Assembly: GCA_902805995.1 (NCBI GenBank)
Contig: CADCUU010000159.1
Location: forward strand, 1 to 5,854
Source of the DNA: an uncultured Rubellimicrobium sp.
GTDB taxonomy: Bacteria > Pseudomonadota > Alphaproteobacteria > Rhodobacterales > Rhodobacteraceae
DNA length: 5,854 bases
Direction of reading: 5' to 3'
Position numbers and translations under genes: made by a program. Each line of letters begins with the position of its first letter. Position 1 is the stretch's first letter. Shown here one piece after another: positions 1-5,854 of the stretch. A model generated the notes under the pieces. It ran no database searches, was not told the DNA's origin, and saw only the letters and a list, made by a program, of their open reading frames with translations.

Positions 1-51
1 GTGTTGCTCAGGGCGCTCTCCTCGGTCCAGGAGGAGCGGGCCGCCGCGTAG
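1..51 (+). CDS. Possible C-terminal end of a convergent gene (partial, unidentified)
   Basis: From the left edge, plus frame 1 reads VLLRALSSVQEERAAA and stops at TAG (49-51). All 16 codons before the stop end in G or C, as expected of a real gene in this high-GC genome. If real, this is the tail of a protein encoded to the left of the window, meeting trpE tail to tail with 45 bp between the two stops. Sixteen residues are too few to name a family. The same third positions also serve a minus-strand frame that stays open from about 86 to the edge, so the strand is not settled. That minus frame has no ATG, GTG or TTG in the window, which is why I prefer the plus reading. Confidence 0.3.
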   Translation: MLLRALSSVQEERAAA

Positions 52-96
52 CGCGGGGGCCTCTGCTGGATCGGCGCAGGCGCGCCTCAGGACCTG

Positions 97-1607
<1,511 letters not shown>

Positions 1608-1608
<1 letters not shown>

Positions 1609-3446
1609 CAGTTGAACTGCGCATGAACGGCGGCAAGCGCCTGATCGTCTATGCGGACCTCCGCCCCCGCTTGGACCTGCCGGGCATAGGCGTCGAAGAG
1701 GTCCTGGGACAGGCTGCCCGACACCTGAGAGGCGATGGAGGCGCGCTCGGCGAGAAGGCCGGGGTCGTCCTCGGGCGCGGCGGCCGTGGCATCGACGCGG
1801 ATGACGATGGCCCCATCCTCGGTCGGGATCGCGCGGGTCTCGCCGGGTTCAAGCTCGAAGGCGGTGGAGATGAACTCGGGCACGGTGCCCTCCACGGCGC
1901 TGCGGCGGGTCAGGCCGGTTTCGGCTGTGCCGGCAAGGCCTTGGTCCTCGAAGCTCGCGCCCCCGGCGATGGCTTGGGCGGTTGCGTCGGCCTGTGCGAG
2001 GACGGCGTCGCGGAGGGCCTGGGCTTCCCACGCGGTCTCCACTTCGGGCCGCACCTCCTCGAAGGGACGCAGCGCGGGCGGGGTCACGGAGTCGAGGCGC
2101 AGCACGAAGATGCCGCCGTCGTCGAGTTCGACCACCTCGGGCAAGGCGCCTTCCACGGCCTGGGCCGCCGCGTCGCGGAACCCCTGATAGGCTGCGGGCC
2201 CTTCCGTCACGCCCTCCGACCAGGCGATCTGGCCGGGCTCGAGATCGGTGAGTTCCGCCAGATCCTCCACGGTGGCGCCACCGGCGACGAGGTCCTCGAT
2301 CTCGGGAGCGAGGTCCCCGATCACGCGGCGCGCGCGCTGGTTCGCCAGCTCGGCCCGGAGATCGGGCTCTGCCTCCTCGAAGGGAACCTCGTCCGCGGCC
2401 AGCACGGCGTTCACGCGGAACAGGGCGGGGCCCAGAGATGAGGGCAGGGGCCCCAGGACCGCGCCGGCCTCGGCCGTGAAGACGGGCTCGCCCGCCTCGT
2501 CGAGTTCCCCACGCGATACATCGCCCAGGTCCACGTCGGAGAGCTGGAGCCCGCGCTCCTCCACGACCTGCTCGAAGGTGACGTCGCCCGCGTCGATGCG
2601 CGCCTTGGCGTCAGCGGCGGCTTCCTCGGAGGGGAAGACGAGCCGCTCCACGAGGCGGCGCTCCTCCTGCACGAACTCGTCGATACGGGAATCGTAGAGT
2701 TCCCGGACCGCGGCGTCGTCCACGGGGAGGTCGTCCTGGATCATCTCCGGCGTGAGCCAGGCGTAAGTAATCTGGCGGAGCTCCGGGGCGGTGAAGGCGT
2801 CGGGGTTGGCGTCGTAATAGGCGCGGAGGTCCTCCTCGGCGGCCTGGGGCAGGACCGCGACGGCATCGCTGCCGATCGTGGCCCAGGTCACGTCGCGACG
2901 CTCGTTGCCATAGGCGGCGAGGATCTCGCCGTAGGTTTCAGGCTCGGGGATGCCGCTCATCACGGCGGCCTGGAGGATGGTGCGGGTCGTGTCCTCGCGG
3001 AGACCCGTCTCGAAGGCCTCTTCGTTGAGGCCGTTGCGGCGCAGGGCTTCGCGGTAGATCTCGCGGTCGAACTCGCCGTCGAGGCCCTGGAACGAGGAGG
3101 AGGAGCGCACCGCCTCGGCCACCCGCAGGTCGCCCACGGACAGGCCAAGACGCTGCGCCTCGGCGTCGAGGACGCGCTGGCTGACCACTTGCCCCAGGAC
3201 CGCGCGGTCGAGGCCCAGGGCCTGCACCTCGGCAAAGGTCAGGGGCTGGCCGGACTGCTCCTCGATGGCGCGCATCTGGCTGCGTAGCGCGTTGGCATAA
3301 CCCTGAACGGGAATGTCGAGGCCGTCGACGCTGCCCACGGCCGTCGTGCGTCCGCCGGCGCCGCCTGTGTACCAGCCGCCAAGGCCGATCACGAGCATCC
3401 CCACGACGATCCAGAGCCCGACCCGACTGCCCTTGCGCTGCGCCAT
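1608..3446 (-). CDS. ppiD: Membrane-anchored periplasmic foldase, PpiD/SurA_N type (parvulin-like)
   Basis: This 612-residue protein matches the length (E. coli PpiD is about 620) and layout of PpiD, an inner-membrane chaperone helping proteins fold as they leave the Sec translocon. After a short basic N-terminus (QRKGSR) comes one hydrophobic segment at about 9-28 that should act as an uncleaved signal anchor, leaving an acidic body in the periplasm. A SurA-like N-terminal region spans about 35-225, including LGQVVSQRVLDAEAQRLGL at 84-102. A parvulin-like domain at about 260-350 includes VDLGDVSRGEL (305-315) and SSLGPALFRV (336-345). The histidines of active parvulins, near the first strand and in the GYHII-type last strand, are absent, so it is probably a chaperone with little isomerase activity. 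The region 323-612 looks like three related units. I chose the ATG at 3446 over an upstream ATG at 3515 because an AGGGA site lies 6 bases before it and the upstream residues are Pro/Gly-rich noise. The symbol is by family resemblance. Confidence 0.9.
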
Positions 3447-3452
3447 GCCCTG

Positions 3453-3459
3453 TCCCTTT
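3453..3459 (-). promoter_or_regulatory. Ribosome binding site of ppiD
   Basis: The minus strand reads AAAGGGA here, ending 6 bases before the ATG at 3446. It fixes the ppiD start at MAQRKG rather than at the in-frame ATG at 3515. Confidence 0.6.
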
Positions 3460-3479
3460 CGTGCCCTCTCCCCGGGGCG

Positions 3480-3502
3480 CGGGCCCTGCATAGGCGGGCC
3501 CG
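3480..3502 (-). other. Intergenic hairpin between the aminotransferase gene and ppiD
   Basis: CGGGCCC (3480-3486) is perfectly complementary to GGGCCCG (3496-3502), giving a 7-bp all-GC stem with a 9-base loop. It fills most of the first half of the 72-bp gap, starting 16 bases past the aminotransferase stop. No run of T follows on the minus strand, so it is not a textbook intrinsic terminator. It could slow polymerase, protect a 3' end or partly separate the two genes. Confidence 0.4.
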
Positions 3503-3518
3503 GAGGGGAGGGCAAGCG

Positions 3519-4694
3519 TCAGGGGGTCACGGAGTCGAGCCGGTCGAACAGCGCGCCGATGCCTTGGCGGTTCACGTTGGCGAAGGCGACGCGCAGGCCC
3601 CGCGCGCCTTCGGGGCTGCCCTCCGGCATGAACATCGTGCCAGGAAGAAGGAGGACGCTCGCCTCGTGCACGAGGCGCTTGGCCAGCGTGTCCGAGGGTT
3701 CCTCGAAGGGATGCGTCACATAGGCGAAGTAGGCGCCGCAGCCCAGCAGGTTCCACCCCTTGGCCTTCAGGCGAGGGAACCCTTCGATCACGGCCGCACG
3801 GCGGTCGAGGATCTCCAGCCGTTCTTGCGCCACCCAGTCGCGTAGGTGGCGCATCCCCCATAGGGCCGCGTGCTGGCCGACCTGGGGCGGAGAGATGATG
3901 ACGCAATCGAGGAACTTCTCGGCCTCCACGAGCCGGTCGGGAGAGGTCAGCATCGCGCCCACGCGGTGCCCGGTCAGGCGATAGGCCTTGGAGAAGGAGT
4001 AGAGATGGACGAGCGTCCTGTCCCAGTCGGGGGTGGCGAAGAGGTCGTGGGGCGGTCCCTCGCGCGAATCGAAGTCGCGGTAGGTCTCGTCCACGATGAG
4101 GGAGAGGCCCCGGGCACGGGCGAGGTCGAAGAAGGCGCGCAGCGTCTCGGCCGGATATTCCACGCCGCCGGGGTTGTTGGGCGACACGAGCACGATCGCC
4201 CGGGTGCGCGGAGTTATCAGCGCCGCGGCGGCGTCCGGGTCGGGAAGGAGGTCGGCCCCCAGCACGAGGGGGACGGTGCGGACGCCCGCGATGTCGTTCC
4301 ACATCCGATGATTGAAGTAGCAGGGGACCGGCAGGATGACCTCGTCCCCGTCGGTGCAGAGCGTGGCGATGGCGGCGCTGTAGGCCTGGTTGCAGCCCGC
4401 CGTGATGGCGACCTGATCGGGCCGGATCGCCCCGGCATAGGCTTGCGACCACTGGGAGGCGACCTCTTCGCGCAGGGCGGGCAGGCCCAGGACGGGGCCA
4501 TAGAGGTGGACCGATGAGTCCGACAGGATCATCTCGGCCATGGCCTCGCGCAGCGGGGCGGGCGGCGGCTCGGTCGGGGCGGCCTGGCTCAGGTTGATGA
4601 GAGGGCGGTTCGGCGGAAACGTCACGCCCTCGAGCCAGCGGCGGGCCTGCATGATCGGAGGGGAGAAGGTGGACGCGGCGCGGGGCAGGGGCAT
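3519..4694 (-). CDS. Fold-type I PLP-dependent aminotransferase (class I/II), substrate unknown
   Basis: This 391-residue cytosolic enzyme should move an amino group between an amino acid and a 2-oxo acid using pyridoxal phosphate. Visible family landmarks are YGPVLGLPALR (65-75), the cofactor-phosphate turn AGCNQAY (99-105), SPNNPGG with the conserved Asn-Pro at 174-175, VDETY with the pyridine-nitrogen Asp at 202, and SFSKAYRLTGHRVG (233-246) with the Schiff-base lysine K236. R368 in GLRVAFA is the expected carboxylate-binding arginine. The set is complete, so the enzyme should be active. The wording is that of the broad aspartate/aromatic/alanine aminotransferase group (COG0436-like), and I cannot fix the substrate from sequence. 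Being near trpE is weak support for an aromatic substrate. The start is the ATG at 4694, with AGGAG 7 bases upstream; the same frame stays open far upstream, through gpt, but that stretch is antisense-like noise. Confidence 0.93.
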   Translation of the reverse strand: MPLPRAASTFSPPIMQARRWLEGVTFPPNRPLINLSQAAPTEPPPAPLREAMAEMILSDSSVHLYGPVLGLPALREEVASQWSQAYAGAIRPDQVAITAGCNQAYSAAIATLCTDGDEVILPVPCYFNHRMWNDIAGVRTVPLVLGADLLPDPDAAAALITPRTRAIVLVSPNNPGGVEYPAETLRAFFDLARARGLSLIVDETYRDFDSREGPPHDLFATPDWDRTLVHLYSFSKAYRLTGHRVGAMLTSPDRLVEAEKFLDCVIISPPQVGQHAALWGMRHLRDWVAQERLEILDRRAAVIEGFPRLKAKGWNLLGCGAYFAYVTHPFEEPSDTLAKRLVHEASVLLLPGTMFMPEGSPEGARGLRVAFANVNRQGIGALFDRLDSVTP

Positions 4695-4701
4695 CGGCGT
4701 T

Positions 4702-4706
4702 CTCCT
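4702..4706 (-). promoter_or_regulatory. Ribosome binding site of the aminotransferase gene
   Basis: The minus strand reads AGGAG, ending 7 bases before the ATG at 4694. It is the strongest Shine-Dalgarno in the window and decides the start within a frame that stays open about 1 kb further upstream. Confidence 0.75.
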
Positions 4707-4752
4707 GGGGAGATGGGCGACGTTGTGGGGATCGCAGGATCTGCCGTGTGAA

Positions 4753-4777
4753 GGCGCGCCCTTGGCAGGGCCGCGCC
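4753..4777 (-). terminator. GC-rich hairpin after gpt, weak terminator candidate
   Basis: GGCGCGCCC (4753-4761) pairs with GGG (4768-4770) and CGCGCC (4772-4777), with one bulged base at 4771 and a 6-base loop. This gives 9 GC pairs beginning 12 bases after the gpt stop. On the minus strand it is followed only by TTCACA, so the U-tract is nearly absent. It may end part of the lysE-gpt transcript, or simply be a stable 3' end. No convincing promoter for the aminotransferase is visible in the rest of this gap. Confidence 0.35.
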
Positions 4778-4789
4778 CTCTATCGGCGC

Positions 4790-5302
4790 TCAGTCCCGCC
4801 CGCGGTAGGGCTCCACGTATTGCAGGGCCATGTCCCAGGGGAAGAAGATCCAGGTGTCCTGGCTCACCTCGGTGATGTAGGTGTTCACCTGCGGCCGGCC
4901 CTTGGGCTTGGCGTAAACCGTGGCGAAATGCGCCTTGGGGTACATCTGCCGCACCAGTTCCAGCGTCCGCCCCGAGTCCACGAGGTCGTCCACGATCAGG
5001 ATGCCCGTCCCGTCGCCCATCAGCGCGGCGTCGGGGGCCTTGAGCACGACGGCCTCGCTCTGGGACTGGTGGTTGTAGCTTTGCACGCTGATCGTATCGA
5101 CCGTGCGGATGCCGAGTTCGCGGCTCACGATCATCGCGGGGGCCATGCCGCCGCGGGTGATGGCCACCACGGCGCGCCACGCCCCGCCATCGGGACCCTG
5201 CCCGTCGAGTCGCCAGGCCAGGGCTCGGCTGTCGCGGTGGATCTGGTCCCAGGAGATGTGGAAGCCCTTTTCGTGGGGAAGTCGGTCGGAAGGCGGGGAC
5301 AT
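4790..5302 (-). CDS. gpt: Xanthine-guanine phosphoribosyltransferase (XGPRT)
   Basis: This cytosolic, often membrane-associated, purine-salvage enzyme joins guanine, xanthine or, less well, hypoxanthine to PRPP, giving GMP, XMP or IMP. The 170-residue product is slightly longer than the E. coli enzyme (152), mostly through its N-terminus. Visible are the pyrophosphate-loop motif ITRGGMAPA (48-56), the PRPP-binding signature [13 protein letters not shown] (101-113) with paired acidic residues 105-106, and the XGPRT-typical [11 protein letters not shown] (148-158), close to QDTWIEQPWDM in E. coli and the best guide to purine specificity. I chose the ATG at 5302 rather than the in-frame GTG at 5311 because GAGG at 5311-5314 sits 8 bases before the ATG and overlaps the GTG. 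It starts 15 bp after the lysE-family stop, so the two are probably co-transcribed. Confidence 0.95.
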   Translation of the reverse strand: MSPPSDRLPHEKGFHISWDQIHRDSRALAWRLDGQGPDGGAWRAVVAITRGGMAPAMIVSRELGIRTVDTISVQSYNHQSQSEAVVLKAPDAALMGDGTGILIVDDLVDSGRTLELVRQMYPKAHFATVYAKPKGRPQVNTYITEVSQDTWIFFPWDMALQYVEPYRGRD

Positions 5303-5310
5303 GGGGCGCA

Positions 5311-5314
5311 CCTC
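5311..5314 (-). promoter_or_regulatory. Ribosome binding site of gpt
   Basis: The minus strand reads GAGG, ending 8 bases before the ATG at 5302. It overlaps the alternative GTG start at 5309-5311, which makes that GTG an unlikely initiator. Confidence 0.55.
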
Positions 5315-5317
5315 GGG

Positions 5318-5854
5318 TCAGTGGCGAAGGATGAGCAGGATGCCGAGCGCCGCGATCAGAACGGCGGCGCCTCGGTCGATCCAGGGCTTGGCGCCGAAGT
5401 AGCGGGCGCGAATCGGGGCCGCGGACAGGATCGCAGCCAGGGAGATGTAGAAGACCAGCTCTATGAGGAGAGCGGTGGAGTAGACGAGCGCGTTCGCGGC
5501 GATGCCTGTCAGGTCGGGGAAGATCGACAGGAGCACGGAGGCGTAGAAGAGTCCGGGCTTGGGGTTGGTCAGGTTCAGCGCCATCCCGGCGCCGAAGCCC
5601 TGCCCTGCGGTGGTGCCGGCCTCCGGCAGGGGATCGGCGGCATGGGTCCACATCTTGGTGGCGACCCAGAGGAGGTAAAGCCCGCCCACGACATGGAAGG
5701 CCGACAGGGCCAAAGGCAGCGCCTCGAACAGCACGGTGAGGCCCATGAGCGCGACGAGGCACCAGAGGGATGCTCCGAGCGCCAGCCCCAGTGCGTAGGG
5801 CATGGCGTTGCGGCGCCCCAGCCGAAAGGCCGCGTGCAAGACCGCCACGATGCC
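5318..5854 (-). CDS. LysE/RhtB-family translocator, 5' end cut off by the window
   Basis: This is an inner-membrane exporter of the LysE/RhtB family, whose known members export amino acids such as lysine, arginine, threonine and homoserine. The visible 178 residues carry about five hydrophobic segments (roughly 18-44, 49-68, 100-115, 118-143 and 160-177). They also carry the family motif LNLTNPKP at 93-100 and the GRRNAMPYALGLALGA stretch (13-28), which corresponds to the conserved GRRAG...G region. Family members are about 200-210 residues and begin with a segment containing a TPGP-like motif; neither is seen here, so 20-30 residues lie beyond 5854. The frame is open to the edge, and a GTG at 5848 should not be taken as the start. 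The substrate cannot be read from sequence. The C-terminus ends LLILRH, just before gpt. Confidence 0.9.
   Translation of the reverse strand, partial: GIVAVLHAAFRLGRRNAMPYALGLALGASLWCLVALMGLTVLFEALPLALSAFHVVGGLYLLWVATKMWTHAADPLPEAGTTAGQGFGAGMALNLTNPKPGLFYASVLLSIFPDLTGIAANALVYSTALLIELVFYISLAAILSAAPIRARYFGAKPWIDRGAAVLIAALGILLILRH

Noticed and set aside
73..86. GGCGC/GCGCC 5-bp stem just after the trpE stop as a terminator
   Set aside because: Short stem, no T-run, and such words are frequent in DNA of this composition.
3447..3515. Upstream ATG start for ppiD adding 23 residues
   Set aside because: The extension covers the intergenic hairpin, is Pro/Gly-rich and would put a non-natural leader ahead of the signal anchor; the ATG at 3446 has its own ribosome binding site.
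2938..4452. Minus-strand open frame of 504 codons spanning parts of ppiD and the aminotransferase gene
   Set aside because: Arg/Pro-rich frame running across two well-supported genes in a different frame; no domain visible.
3870..4517. Plus-strand open frame of 215 codons opposite the aminotransferase gene
   Set aside because: Antisense shadow with Gly/Asp/Arg-rich composition and no known motif.
4720..4752. TTCACA as a possible -35 box for an aminotransferase promoter
   Set aside because: At a 17-base spacing the -10 position reads CCCACA, which does not resemble TATAAT; not supported.
4695..5762. N-terminal extension of the aminotransferase through gpt and into the exporter gene
   Set aside because: The frame is open but the translation is Arg/Pro-rich noise. 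A strong AGGAG sits 7 bases before the ATG at 4694, where the family-like sequence begins.

Overview
The window is about two-thirds G+C by eye, with G or C at nearly every third codon position. Gene content and protein wording point to an alphaproteobacterium of the Rhodobacteraceae type. TrpE is a stand-alone 503-residue subunit, not the fused TrpE(G) of rhizobia, and it sits directly behind a PpiD-like foldase. No mobile element, CRISPR array, tRNA or rRNA is visible. The five confident genes all lie on the minus strand and read right to left; together they fill about 95% of the window.

In transcription order: (1) the 3' part of a LysE/RhtB-family membrane exporter, cut by the right edge (5318-5854); (2) xanthine-guanine phosphoribosyltransferase gpt (4790-5302), 15 bp behind it; (3) after a 95-bp gap with a GC-rich hairpin, a fold-type I PLP aminotransferase of unassigned substrate (3519-4694); (4) after a 72-bp gap with a perfect 7-bp hairpin, a membrane-anchored periplasmic PpiD/SurA-type foldase (1608-3446); (5) anthranilate synthase component I, trpE (97-1608), whose ATG overlaps the ppiD stop by one base. 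Positions 1-96 hold no complete gene. A third-position signal there suggests the last 16 codons of a convergent plus-strand gene ending at 51, though a minus-strand reading cannot be excluded.

The genes do not form one obvious pathway. trpE makes anthranilate from chorismate and would need a TrpG amidotransferase encoded elsewhere. gpt salvages purine bases, PpiD helps fold exported proteins, and LysE exports a small solute. The close packing suggests shared transcripts (lysE-gpt, and ppiD-trpE most firmly). The region looks like ordinary chromosomal housekeeping, and I do not see a new multi-gene system. The points most worth a second look are the ppiD-trpE stop/start overlap, the three repeated parvulin-half units in a PpiD that lacks the parvulin histidines, and the unresolved coding signal at the left edge.
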